From positions 1,057,501 through 1,121,500 of the forward strand of contig NZ_CP077087.1 of the NCBI RefSeq assembly GCF_014268495.2: 64,000 bases of DNA. The letters are read 5' to 3'. The DNA comes from Pseudomonas monsensis (GTDB taxonomy: Bacteria; Pseudomonadota; Gammaproteobacteria; Pseudomonadales; Pseudomonadaceae). This document shows positions 35,603-44,520 of the stretch, piece after piece. Each line of letters opens with the position of its first letter. Position 1 is the stretch's first letter. A program made the translations under genes and the position numbers. The notes beneath the pieces were generated by a model. The model was not told the DNA's origin and searched no databases. It was given only the letters and a program-made list of their open reading frames with translations.

Positions 35603-38230
35603 ATGATCATGGAAAGATATCTGAATTTCGTCGAGCGTTATGCGCGGGCGATTGTTTTCCTGCTGGTGGCGATTACCGCGTATTTCACCTATACGCTGGG
35701 CGCGCTGGTCTCCGACACCAACCCTTATCTGCTCAAGGAAAGCCACCCGGCGCGCAAGACCATCATCGACTTGCAGGGTGAGTTCACCGGCACCTTCGAC
35801 TCGGTGATGGTGGCGCTGAACAACCCGCAGACGGTGTTCAACAAGCAGACGCTCAACGCGCTGTTTTCGATGTCGCAGTCAGTGCGCAAGATGATTCTGG
35901 CCAACGATGCCGACAAGGAGCAACTGGCGCAAATCGTCGGCAAGTACCCGAATGACAGCCGCGCGCAGTTGTTGACCCGGGACATCCTGGAGGGCGGCTT
36001 TTCCCAGAACGACTATGCCCAGGCCAAGGCTTTGCGTGACCATGCGCAGAGCCAGAACTGGGACTCGCACGATCAGCTGTTCCTGACCTTTCTCGCTGAG
36101 CGGATCAACCCGATCCGCGAAATGGCCTCGATGGGCGACCTGGAAAACATCGTCCTGACCGACGACGGCGAGCTGTTGATTCACAAGACCCTCAATGCCT
36201 ATGACATGGACCCGGCCGTGGTCGAGTCGCAGATCATGGGCAACGAATTGATGGTCGACGGGGTGGTGTCCAAGGACAAGAAAGTCGCGATGCTGGTGGC
36301 CGAACTCGGCACCAAGCAGGACGATGCCCAGGCGCAACTGCGCGCCTATCAGATCGTGCGCGGCATCGTTGCGCAATATCAGGCCGATCATCCGGAGTAC
36401 AAGGACGAAATTTTCATTGCCGGCATGCCGATCTTCATCGCCGCGCAGCAGGAAATCATCGACCACGACCTGGCCGTGCTGTTCCCGATCGTGTTTTTGC
36501 TGATCACCCTGTTGCTGACTTTCTTCTTCCGCAAACCGCTGGGCGTGCTGTTGCCGCTGTTCAATATTCTGTTCTGCACCATCTGGACCCTCGGGCTGAT
36601 GGCGCTGTTGCGGGTGCCGTTCGACCTGCTGACCAGTGTGCTGCCGGTGTTCCTGTTCACCATTTGCTGCTCGGACGCGATCCATGTGATGGCCGAATAT
36701 TACGAGCAGAAAAACGCCGGCAAGAGCAACCGCGAAGCCAACCGTGAAACCCAGCGCCTGATGGTGGTGCCGGTGGTGTTGACGACGGTGACGACCATCG
36801 CCACGTTCATGATTTCCACCACCAACAACATTGTCAGCATTCGCAATTTCGGCGTGTTCATGTCCATCGGCCTGACGGCGGCATTGATCATTTCGCTGTT
36901 GCTGATTCCGGCGTGGATCTCGCTGTGGGGCAAGGATCAGCCAGCGCAAGCCAAGGCTGAAGTGCACAAGGAATCGATCATCTCGCGTTACCTGGTCGCG
37001 TTCTGCGCCTGGATGATCCGCTTTCGCAAGCCGATCCTGTTGGTCGTGCTGCCGCTGCTGGCGCTGGCCACGGTGTTCACCTTCCGCGTCGATATCGAAG
37101 ACTCCGGCATTGCCTACTTCAAGCCTGAGAGCCACATTCGCGTGTCCGATCAATTCATCAATCACGCGAAGGTCGCGGGCACGGCGCCGGGCTGGATCGC
37201 CATCGACAGCAAGGAGCCGCGCGGGGTGCTGACCACCGACGTGGTGCAGTTCATCGACAAGCTCGACCACTTCATCAAGCAGCAGCCGAACGTCAGCTAC
37301 GGCTACTCGCTGGCCACTTACGTCAAGCGCATGAACCTGGTGCTCAACGACATGAATCCGGATTATCTGCGGGTGCCGAATGCCTTGGAGAAGGTCACGT
37401 CGGTCAATGATGACGGGCAGGTCGAGCAGTTTGAAGTGCCGGGCAATTCGCTGATCGAGCAGCACGTGATGCTGTTCGAAAACGGTGGCGGCTCCGACTT
37501 GAACAACGTACTCAATGCGGACTTTTCCAAGGCCTTGACCCTGTACACCATGACCTCGTCGGTCGCCAGCGACTATCAGGGCATGCTCGATCGCCTCGAT
37601 GCCTGGTTGCTGATCAACAAACCCGCCAACCTCGAAGTGACCCACGCCGGCACGCCATTGATCTGGACCGGTGTGTTGCAGGAAATCACTCAGGGCCAGG
37701 TATTGAGCTTTTCCCTGGCGCTGCTGGTCGTCACGTTGATGATGATGTACTGGCTCAAGTCGGTGCGCCTCGGGATCCTCGGCATGCTGACCTTGCTGAC
37801 CACTTCGGTGACGGTCTACGGCTTCATGTTCCTGTTCAACATCGAACTGAACATCGGCACGACGCTGGTGACGTTCCTGGTGGTGGGCGTGGTCGATTAC
37901 GCGGTGCACCTGCTGTCGCGCATCAAGCTGCTGGTGCAGCAGGGCATCGAAATTGATGCGGCGATTCTGCAGGCGATGCACAGCGTCGGACGCTCGACGG
38001 TGATCAACGTGGTGATCTTCTCCGTGGGCTTCATGGCGCTGCTGTTTTCCGACTTCAAACCGATCGTCGACCTCGGTGCACTGGTGGCGATGGCGCTGTT
38101 TTCCAGTGGGGTCATGACCATTGTGCTGGTGACGCTGGTATCGCCGTGGTTCTTTGCGGCGATTGCGCCAGTGCATGCGCCGGTTCAGGCCCCCCGCACT
38201 GAGGCAGAGACAGAGGCGGTGCCGGGCTGA
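35603..38230 (+). CDS. RND/MMPL-family transporter
   Basis: This 875-residue inner-membrane transporter has one helix near the N-terminus, a periplasmic loop, a block of helices from about 290 to 470 (LLITLLLTFFF, FNILFCTIWTLGLMALL), a second loop, and a second helix block from about 690 to 855. This is the usual two-half SSD/MMPL design. Companion LolA-like and outer-membrane genes precede it, so export of a lipid-like product is likely. The start is 35603 or 35609 (MIM-ERY); the ribosome site is weak. It is the last gene of the operon. Confidence 0.85.
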   Translation: MIMERYLNFVERYARAIVFLLVAITAYFTYTLGALVSDTNPYLLKESHPARKTIIDLQGEFTGTFDSVMVALNNPQTVFNKQTLNALFSMSQSVRKMILANDADKEQLAQIVGKYPNDSRAQLLTRDILEGGFSQNDYAQAKALRDHAQSQNWDSHDQLFLTFLAERINPIREMASMGDLENIVLTDDGELLIHKTLNAYDMDPAVVESQIMGNELMVDGVVSKDKKVAMLVAELGTKQDDAQAQLRAYQIVRGIVAQYQADHPEYKDEIFIAGMPIFIAAQQEIIDHDLAVLFPIVFLLITLLLTFFFRKPLGVLLPLFNILFCTIWTLGLMALLRVPFDLLTSVLPVFLFTICCSDAIHVMAEYYEQKNAGKSNREANRETQRLMVVPVVLTTVTTIATFMISTTNNIVSIRNFGVFMSIGLTAALIISLLLIPAWISLWGKDQPAQAKAEVHKESIISRYLVAFCAWMIRFRKPILLVVLPLLALATVFTFRVDIEDSGIAYFKPESHIRVSDQFINHAKVAGTAPGWIAIDSKEPRGVLTTDVVQFIDKLDHFIKQQPNVSYGYSLATYVKRMNLVLNDMNPDYLRVPNALEKVTSVNDDGQVEQFEVPGNSLIEQHVMLFENGGGSDLNNVLNADFSKALTLYTMTSSVASDYQGMLDRLDAWLLINKPANLEVTHAGTPLIWTGVLQEITQGQVLSFSLALLVVTLMMMYWLKSVRLGILGMLTLLTTSVTVYGFMFLFNIELNIGTTLVTFLVVGVVDYAVHLLSRIKLLVQQGIEIDAAILQAMHSVGRSTVINVVIFSVGFMALLFSDFKPIVDLGALVAMALFSSGVMTIVLVTLVSPWFFAAIAPVHAPVQAPRTEAETEAVPG

Positions 38231-38299
38231 TTCGCCGCCGACCGGGTGCGCAGGCCCTGAGGCGGCAGGCGAGCCCGGTCATACGGTGCAGCAGGGTTT

Positions 38300-38710
38300 T
38301 CAGTTCAGTGTATTGCCCGGGTTTTTTTCGCCATAGCGGGCGATGCGCTCGAACTGACATTCCTGGCGGGCATCGTTGAGGTTGTTCTCAAACGCTTCAA
38401 GGCCGTCGTGCAATTGCTGCAAATCGCCGATCTGGGACACCAGTTCGGCTTTTTTTTCGGCAATCGCACGTTGCGCCATGTCCCAGGGAAACTCGTCGCC
38501 GCGGTAGTTGTTGAGGATCACCTGCAGCTCTTTGAGCTTGAAGCCCAATTGCTGGGCGCACTTGATGAACGTCAACACTTCAACGCTTTGCTGGCTGTAG
38601 ATGCGGTATTTGCCTTCACGCTTGGGCTCGGGCAACAGGCCGATTTCTTCGTAATGGCGAATGCTTTTGACTGTGGTGCCCGACAGCTGGGCGGCTTTGC
38701 CAATATACAT
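38300..38710 (-). CDS. MerR-family transcription regulator
   Basis: This 136-residue MerR regulator has an N-terminal winged helix (YIGKAAQLSGTTVKSIRHYEEIGLL) and a dimerisation coiled coil (about 80-115). There is one cysteine in the C-terminal tail (ECQFERIARYG), so metal sensing of the CueR type is unlikely. It is convergent with the biosynthetic operon and downstream of the quinone-reductase-like gene at 38911, which it may control. Confidence 0.88.
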   Translation of the reverse strand: MYIGKAAQLSGTTVKSIRHYEEIGLLPEPKREGKYRIYSQQSVEVLTFIKCAQQLGFKLKELQVILNNYRGDEFPWDMAQRAIAEKKAELVSQIGDLQQLHDGLEAFENNLNDARQECQFERIARYGEKNPGNTLN

Positions 38711-38866
38711 AAAGGTCCGTCTCGATGATCAAACAGGGCGTAGCGCGATCAGGCGTCATGCCAGATCGGGGGGCGATTATATGTCGAATATCATCGAGGT
38801 ATTGCAACTGTGCGTAAATGACGCGCACAGGCGACGGACGGGCCTGCGACGGCAGCCCGGTGGCGG

Positions 38867-38893
38867 ACTGACGGCGGCGACTGCGCCGTCAGT
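38867..38893. repeat. Perfect 10-bp inverted repeat downstream of the 38911 gene
   Basis: ACTGACGGCG and CGCCGTCAGT flank a seven-base loop. It lies 17 bases past the minus-strand stop at 38911. Neither side has a T-run, so it is either a weak terminator/RNA-stability hairpin or a binding site in the MerR upstream region. Confidence 0.4.
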
Positions 38894-38910
38894 GGTTCAG
38901 ACAGGCAACG

Positions 38911-39486
38911 TCAGCTGGCAGCGGTTGCCCGGGCCTGTTCGAGCCAGATATCGCGCTGGCCGGGTTTGGAGCCCAGGATCGGTCCGAACGTCAGGGTTTT
39001 CAGGGGTTTGATCCCGCAGAATTCCAGGGTGGTCTTGCGCATCTGGTGCAGGCCCGGCATGCGATAGATCCACTTGTAATACCAGGGCGGCGTGTCCATG
39101 GTCACCAGCAGGTGTGCAGTGCGTCCCTTGAGCAGCTTGTCCGGAAAGGCTTTGCCCTCACGGTACTTGAAGGCGAATCCGGGCAGAAAAATCCGGTCGA
39201 GGAAACCCTTCAGCAACGCCGGAATCCCGCCCCACCAGATCGGATAGACAAACGTCAGGTGCTCGGCCCAGGTGATATCGGCCTGGGCTTGCAGCAGATC
39301 CGGCTCCAGTGGCTGCACCTTGTTGTAGCCCTCGTGCAGCACGGGGTCGAAATCCAGCGCATCCAGGCGTAGCAGGCGGACGTCATGCCCGGCGTCTTTG
39401 GCCGCCTGCACGTAGGTCTCGCTCAATGCCCCGCAAAAACTGTCGGTGGAGGGGTGCCCCAGAATCACGAGCATTCGTTTGCTCAT
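38911..39486 (-). CDS. NAD(P)H-dependent quinone reductase-like flavoprotein
   Basis: This 191-residue flavodoxin-fold protein of the NQO1/KefG type has the FMN/FAD-binding LGHPSTDSFCGAL, then YPIWWGGIPALLKGFLDR and the GPILGSKPG end. It likely performs two-electron reduction of quinones. The start at 39486 (MSKRMLVIL) follows AGGAG; the longer frame to 39513 lacks a ribosome site. The LysR gene at 39542 is upstream on the same strand, 55 bases away, and may regulate or share a transcript with it. Confidence 0.85.
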   Translation of the reverse strand: MSKRMLVILGHPSTDSFCGALSETYVQAAKDAGHDVRLLRLDALDFDPVLHEGYNKVQPLEPDLLQAQADITWAEHLTFVYPIWWGGIPALLKGFLDRIFLPGFAFKYREGKAFPDKLLKGRTAHLLVTMDTPPWYYKWIYRMPGLHQMRKTTLEFCGIKPLKTLTFGPILGSKPGQRDIWLEQARATAAS

Positions 39487-39541
39487 TGTGTGTACTCCTG
39501 AAATGAAGCGCACAGGATAGAGTCTGCCCCTAGCGGTAGAG

Positions 39542-40423
39542 TCAAGGCGTCAATGCGTCGAGCAAGGCCCGTGCGTAACCGGGCAACTGCGCGAAATCCC
39601 GCGCGCAGAGTTGCAGGGCGCGGTTCGCCCAGATCTCGTCGAGTGGTCGGCACACCAGCGAATGCACCGAGGCCCAGCGCTCGACCGCGACCCTCGGCAC
39701 GATCGCCAGCCCCGCCCCGCGCGCCACCATGCGCATGACTCCGTCAAAGCCATCGGTGCGGATGCGGATCGCCATGCGCTGGCCGATGTGCAGCGCCTGT
39801 TCCTCCAGGTGAATGGCCAGCGCGCTATGGGCGCCGAGCGCGACGAAATCATGCGCCAGGGTTTGCGCAAAGGTCAGGGAAGGCTGCTCGGCCAGCGGAT
39901 GCGCCGGCGGCAGGATCAGCATCAGCGGATCATCGCGAAAGGCGCGGGTCTGTAGACCGTGGGTGTCCACCGCATCGGAGACAATCCCGATGTCCGCTGC
40001 GCCCTGGCGCAGGGCGTGGGTGATGCGTGCGCTTGGCAGCTCTTGCAGATCAATGTCGAGATTGGGATGACTGCGCAGAAAGTCCGCCAGCACCTCCGGC
40101 AGGTATTCGGTGATCGCCGTGGTGTTGCACAGCAAGCGCACCTGGCCTTTCACGCCTTGTGCGTATTCGGCCAGATCCTGCTGCATGCGTTCGGCCTGCT
40201 GCAGAAGGATCCGTGCGTGTTGCGCCAGCGCTTTGCCGGCGGCAGTCGGGGTGACGCCACGGCGGCCGCGCTCAAGAAAATCGACGCCAAGCGAGGCTTC
40301 CATGGCGCGGATTCTGGCGCTGGCGGCGGCCAGGGACAAGTGGCTGCGGGCGGCGCCGGCGGTGATGTTGCCGGTGTCGAGGATGTGCAGGTAGAGGCGC
40401 AGGTCGGTGAGGTCGAAGTGCAT
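39542..40423 (-). CDS. LysR-family transcription regulator
   Basis: This 293-residue LysR protein has a helix-turn-helix at about 3-60 (TDLRLYLHILDTGNITAGAA, LSLAAASARIRAMEASLG) and an effector domain. It is divergent from the TSUP permease gene at 40658 and upstream of the quinone-reductase-like gene. Either could be its target. The target and ligand cannot be read from the sequence. Confidence 0.9.
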   Translation of the reverse strand: MHFDLTDLRLYLHILDTGNITAGAARSHLSLAAASARIRAMEASLGVDFLERGRRGVTPTAAGKALAQHARILLQQAERMQQDLAEYAQGVKGQVRLLCNTTAITEYLPEVLADFLRSHPNLDIDLQELPSARITHALRQGAADIGIVSDAVDTHGLQTRAFRDDPLMLILPPAHPLAEQPSLTFAQTLAHDFVALGAHSALAIHLEEQALHIGQRMAIRIRTDGFDGVMRMVARGAGLAIVPRVAVERWASVHSLVCRPLDEIWANRALQLCARDFAQLPGYARALLDALTP

Positions 40424-40463
40424 GGTTGGCAGCCTCTGGTTTTGGTGGTGTCGGGGCGGGCCT

Positions 40464-40557
40464 CATCGCTGGCAAGCCAGCTCCCACAGTTTTCAGTGTT
40501 GATCTGAAAATGTTTGAACAACAAAAATACTGTGGTAGCTGGCTTGCCAGCGATGGG
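40464..40557. repeat. REP pair (ATCGCTGGCAAGCCAGCTCCCACA type)
   Basis: Inverted copies face each other across about 45 bases, between the divergent lysR and the TSUP permease gene. The second copy has TGGTAGCTGG in place of TGGGAGCTGG. Confidence 0.8.
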
Positions 40558-40657
40558 GCCAGAAGCGCCAAAGACAATATCAGCCTCTTGCTCAGTGAGA
40601 GGCACCCTCAGTATATGGCGGATTTTCAGCCAACCCCGACTGGCGCACAGTAGCGCC

Positions 40658-41422
40658 ATGAACACACTCGCAGATTTCTACCAAAACCTGGGGCTGGCTC
40701 TGTCTTTGCTGGTCATCGCGACCTTTGTCCTCGCCGGCCTGATCAAAGGCGTGATCGGCCTCGGCCTGCCCACCGTTGCGATGGGCCTGCTCGGTCTGGC
40801 TATGGCTCCGTCACAGGCAGCCGCCATGCTGATCATTCCGGCTACGCTGACCAACGTCTGGCAACTGGCCTTTGGCGGGCATCTGAAAGGATTGCTCAAG
40901 CGTCTGTGGCCGATGCTGCTGATGATTTTCTTCGGCACCGGCGTCGGCACTTTGTGGATCGGCATGGCCGGTGGACATTGGGTGGTACGCGGACTGGGCG
41001 CGGCGTTGTTGCTGTATGCGTTGAGCGGGTTGTTCCTGCCAGCGATGCACGTCAAACCGCGCCACGAAACCTGGCTCGGTCCGCTGTGCGGTTTGCTGAC
41101 GGGCGTCATCACCTCGGCCACGGGCGTCTTCGTGATTCCGGCGGTGCCTTACATGCAGGCGCTGGGCTTGAGTCGTGATGAACTGGTGCAGGCGCTGGGT
41201 CTGTCCTTCACCGTTTCAACGCTGGCGCTGGCCGGTGGTTTGCTCTGGCGCGGCGCGCTGGGTGGCGGCGAATTGAGTGCCTCGCTGTTGGCGCTGATCC
41301 CGGCAGTGCTTGGCATGTTGCTCGGCCAATGGCTGCGGCAGCGGATCAGCGCGGTGTTGTTCAAGCGCGCATTCTTCATTGGACTGGGCGCGCTCGGCGC
41401 CCATTTGCTGATCAGCGGCTAG
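40658..41422 (+). CDS. TauE/SafE (TSUP) family permease
   Basis: This 254-residue integral membrane protein has about seven to eight helices, the family-typical FVLAGLIKGVIGLGLPTVAMG near the N-terminus and LLTGVITSATGVFVIPAVPYMQALG in the second repeat. TSUP proteins move sulfite, sulfoacetate or other organic anions; the substrate here is unknown. A longer frame from 40514 runs through the REP pair and is rejected. The 3' end overlaps the convergent monooxygenase-fold gene by 11 bases. Confidence 0.85.
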   Translation: MNTLADFYQNLGLALSLLVIATFVLAGLIKGVIGLGLPTVAMGLLGLAMAPSQAAAMLIIPATLTNVWQLAFGGHLKGLLKRLWPMLLMIFFGTGVGTLWIGMAGGHWVVRGLGAALLLYALSGLFLPAMHVKPRHETWLGPLCGLLTGVITSATGVFVIPAVPYMQALGLSRDELVQALGLSFTVSTLALAGGLLWRGALGGGELSASLLALIPAVLGMLLGQWLRQRISAVLFKRAFFIGLGALGAHLLISG

Positions 41423-41726
41423 CCGAGGATTCGCTGAGCATGTCGATCCGGCGGATATCGAAATCGCGCTCCAGGTACGCCATGCGGTTCTCGAAAAACT
41501 CGCGCATGTGCGGCAGATTCGAATGCACGTCCAGATGCGCCTGGCTTTCCCAGATCTCGTAGAAGATGAACAGCGTCGGGTCTTCCTTGTCGCGCAGCAT
41601 GTGGTACTCGATGCAGCCGGGCTCGGCGCGACTCGGTTCGACGTAAGCGCGAAACAGCGCTTCGAAGGCATCGGCTTTCTCCGGGCGAGTCTTGGCGTGC
41701 AGGATAAAACCGTGGTGTTCATTCAT
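41412..41726 (-). CDS. Antibiotic-biosynthesis-monooxygenase (ABM) fold protein, YgiN-like
   Basis: This 104-residue ABM-domain protein has HAKTRPEKADAFEALFRAYVEPSRAEPGCIEYHMLRD and YEIWESQAHLDVH. Homologues are quinol monooxygenases or stress proteins, often beside mdaB-type genes, which matches the divergent gene at 41909. The ATG at 41726 follows GAGGAG; a TTG codon directly before it is a less likely start. Confidence 0.85.
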   Translation of the reverse strand: MNEHHGFILHAKTRPEKADAFEALFRAYVEPSRAEPGCIEYHMLRDKEDPTLFIFYEIWESQAHLDVHSNLPHMREFFENRMAYLERDFDIRRIDMLSESSASR

Positions 41727-41908
41727 CAAAACAACTCCTCAAATACTGATAGCCGGAAATGCTATTGCAACAATCGGCATTAGATTCGTGCATTTTGATC
41801 AAATGTATTTTGCGCCCACGCGGCTTATTCCGCGCGTGATGGGGGGGTAACCTGCCGCCATTCCTTTGCCCATCTTTCTCCAGCCCAATGGCTGCGCGAG
41901 GCGCTTTC

Positions 41909-42499
41909 ATGAAAAAAGTATTGTTGCTCAATGGCGGTAAAAAATTCGCCCACTCCGATGGTCGCTACAACACCACCCTGCACGAAGCCGCGCTGAGTGT
42001 GCTGGATCGCGGCGGTGTCGACGTCAAGACCACGTTCATCGACGAGGGCTACGACGTCGCAGAAGAAGTGGCCAAATTCCTCTGGGCCGACGTGATCATT
42101 TATCAAATGCCGGGCTGGTGGATGGGCGCGCCGTGGACGGTGAAAAAGTACATCGACGAAGTGTTCACCGAAGGCCACGGCAGCCTCTATGCCAGCGACG
42201 GTCGTACCCGTTCCGATGCGTCGCAGAAGTACGGCAGTGGCGGCCTGATCCAGGGCAAGCAATACATGTTGTCGCTGACCTGGAACGCACCGCAGCAGGC
42301 CTTCGATGACCCGACCGACTTCTTCGAAGCCAAAGGCGTGGACGCGGTGTACTTCCCGTTTCACAAGGCCAATGAGTTTCTCGGCATGACCGGGTTGCCG
42401 ACGTTCCTCTGTGTCGACGTGATGAAGCGGCCGAACATCGAGAACGATGTGGTGCGCTATGAGCAGCATCTGACAGAGGTGTTTGGCCTCCAGGCGTGA
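41909..42499 (+). CDS. mdaB: MdaB-like NAD(P)H:quinone oxidoreductase
   Basis: This 196-residue flavoprotein has the MdaB pattern: NGGKKFAHSDGRYN, YQMPGWWMGAPWTVKKYIDEVFTEGHG and YMLSLTWNAPQQAF. MdaB performs two-electron quinone reduction with FAD and protects against oxidative stress. The start at 41909 (MKKVLLLNGG) is the family start; an upstream ATG at 41888 is unlikely. It is divergent from the ABM gene and followed by a lysR gene that may control it. Confidence 0.9.
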   Translation: MKKVLLLNGGKKFAHSDGRYNTTLHEAALSVLDRGGVDVKTTFIDEGYDVAEEVAKFLWADVIIYQMPGWWMGAPWTVKKYIDEVFTEGHGSLYASDGRTRSDASQKYGSGGLIQGKQYMLSLTWNAPQQAFDDPTDFFEAKGVDAVYFPFHKANEFLGMTGLPTFLCVDVMKRPNIENDVVRYEQHLTEVFGLQA

Positions 42500-42529
42500 A
42501 GTGATTTCCTTGGGCCAGGCAAGTGATCT

Positions 42530-42560
42530 GTGGCGAGGGGAATTTATCCCCTCGCCACAA
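42530..42560. repeat. Single REP hairpin (GTGGCGAGGGG type)
   Basis: GTGGCGAGGGGA-ATTTA-TCCCCTCGCCAC is a near-perfect hairpin between mdaB and the next lysR. It may also limit read-through between the two genes. Confidence 0.75.
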
Positions 42561-42611
42561 TTGGATACCTTCCCCACAATACAAGGGTGATGATCAGCCC
42601 AAGGGATACCT

Positions 42612-43523
42612 GTGAAAGCCAGATCCGATGAATTGCAGATTTTCGTCTGCGTGATCGAGTGCGGTTCGATTTCTGCCGCAGCCGAGCAGGTCGGGCAGAC
42701 GCCGTCGGCGGTCAGTCGCACCTTGTCACGGCTGGAAGCCAAGCTCGACACCACGCTGATCAACCGCACCACACGGCGCATGGACCTGACCGAGGAGGGT
42801 AAGTACTTCTTCGAGCAGGCCAAGCTGATTCTCGATCAGATGGACGCCCTCGAAGAGCGTCTGTCCTCGCGCCAGCAAACCCCGTCCGGACGCCTGCGGA
42901 TCAACGCCGCATCGCCGTTCATGCTGCATGCCGTCGTCCCCTACATCGACGAATTCCGCCGCCTCTATCCGGACATCCAGCTCGAACTCAACAGCAATGA
43001 CCTGATCATTGACCTGCTGGAACAAAGCACCGACATCGCCATCCGCATCGGCACCCTCGCCGATTCGACGTTGCACGCGCGCTCCCTCGGCTGCAGTCCG
43101 TTGCTGATCGTCGCCAGCCCCGCGTATCTGGAGAAACACGGCGCGCCGCAGCAAGTCGCCGATCTAGGCGAACACACCTTGCTCGGCTTCACCCAGAACG
43201 AAGGCCTCAACCAATGGCCGCTGCGCTACGTGCACGGCGACCGCTGGCCGATCACCCCGGCGATCAGCGCCTCCAGTGGCGAGACCGTGCGCCATCTGGC
43301 GCTGGAAGGTCAGGGCATCGCCTGCCTGTCGCACTTCATGACCATCGACGACATCCGTGCCGGGCGCCTCAAGGTGCTGCTGGCGGAATTCAACAGCGGT
43401 TATCGTCAGCCGATTAACGCCGTGTACTACCGTAACTCGCAACTGGCGCTGCGCATTCAATGCTTCCTCGACTTCATCCAGAGCAAACTCGTCGCTTACG
43501 CCAACGCCGACTTCAAGGGCTGA
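42612..43523 (+). CDS. LysR-family transcription regulator
   Basis: This 303-residue LysR protein starts with GTG at 42612 behind AAGGGA. Its helix-turn-helix covers about 5-60 (SDELQIFVCVIECGSISAAAEQ, TPSAVSRTLSRLEAKLDTTL) and the effector domain follows. It is on the same strand as mdaB upstream and the epimerase-like gene downstream, so it probably regulates one of these. Confidence 0.9.
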   Translation: MKARSDELQIFVCVIECGSISAAAEQVGQTPSAVSRTLSRLEAKLDTTLINRTTRRMDLTEEGKYFFEQAKLILDQMDALEERLSSRQQTPSGRLRINAASPFMLHAVVPYIDEFRRLYPDIQLELNSNDLIIDLLEQSTDIAIRIGTLADSTLHARSLGCSPLLIVASPAYLEKHGAPQQVADLGEHTLLGFTQNEGLNQWPLRYVHGDRWPITPAISASSGETVRHLALEGQGIACLSHFMTIDDIRAGRLKVLLAEFNSGYRQPINAVYYRNSQLALRIQCFLDFIQSKLVAYANADFKG

Positions 43524-43626
43524 TTCGTGACCTCTGCGCAAGAGTGAATTGGGCGAGGGCGGGTGTTTCCCGCACGCTCGGCGGCCGATACTCGCCCCAT
43601 CACTTATTCACGCAGGGAGTTTCTCC

Positions 43627-44520
43627 ATGAAGGTATTCATCACCGGCGCCGCCGGTTTTATCGGCGGCTCCATCGCCACCGGTCTGCTCCAGGCCGGGCA
43701 CAATGTCACGGGCCTGGTGCGCAGCGCCGAGCAGGCGGATGAGCTGAAGGCATTGGGCATCACCCCGGTGATCGGCACCCTCGAAGACAGCACGCTGCTG
43801 GCCGCACAGGCCCGCGCGACTGACGCGGTGATCAACGCTGCCAGCAGCGACCATCGCGGTGCGGTCGAAGCCTTGCTCGACGCGTTGCGCGGCTCGAACA
43901 AAGCGTTCCTGCACACCAGCGGTTCGAGCATCGTCGGCGATGCCTCGGGCGGTAAGTCCAGCGACGTTATCTACGTCGAAGACAACCTGCCGCCACCGAC
44001 CGTCGACAAGGCGGCCCGCGTGGCCATCGACAACCTGATCCTCGCGGCGGCGAAAGACGGAGTGAATTCGGCGGTGATCTGCAACACCCTGATCTATGGC
44101 CACAGCCTGGGCGTCAATCGCGACAGCGTGCAGTTGCCGCGCCTGCTCAAACAGGCCCGCAAAAGCGGCGTGGTGCGGCACGTCGGCAGCGGCCAGAACA
44201 TCTGGTCCAACGTGCACATCGAAGACGTCGTCGCCCTGTACCTGCTGGCGCTGACCAAGAACGTGCCGGGTACCTTCTACTTCGTCGAGAGCGGTGAAGC
44301 GTCATTCATCGACATGACCACCGCCATGGCCCAGGCCCTGAACCTCGGCCAGCCACAAGACTGGCCGCTGCAAGACGCCGAAGCCGAATGGGGCTACGAA
44401 ATGGCCAACTACGGCCTCGGCTCCAACAGCCGCGTACGCGGCAAACACGCCCGCGAACTGCTGGGCTGGGCGCCGAAGCGTACGTCGGTGGTGGAATGGA
44501 TTCGTAACGAAATGGTGTGA
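43627..44520 (+). CDS. NAD-dependent epimerase/dehydratase-like SDR
   Basis: This 297-residue extended SDR has the N-terminal GAAGFIGGS dinucleotide loop and LHTSGSSIVGD around the catalytic serine. The usual YxxxK is not evident (KAARVAIDNLIL occupies that place), so it may be an atypical reductase. The start at 43627 follows GGGAG. The longer frame from 43549 has no ribosome site. Confidence 0.8.
   Translation: MKVFITGAAGFIGGSIATGLLQAGHNVTGLVRSAEQADELKALGITPVIGTLEDSTLLAAQARATDAVINAASSDHRGAVEALLDALRGSNKAFLHTSGSSIVGDASGGKSSDVIYVEDNLPPPTVDKAARVAIDNLILAAAKDGVNSAVICNTLIYGHSLGVNRDSVQLPRLLKQARKSGVVRHVGSGQNIWSNVHIEDVVALYLLALTKNVPGTFYFVESGEASFIDMTTAMAQALNLGQPQDWPLQDAEAEWGYEMANYGLGSNSRVRGKHARELLGWAPKRTSVVEWIRNEMV

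Noticed and set aside
35879..38176. 765-codon minus-strand frame
   Set aside because: Antisense to the RND transporter; composed largely of H, Q, R and D as expected from codon bias.
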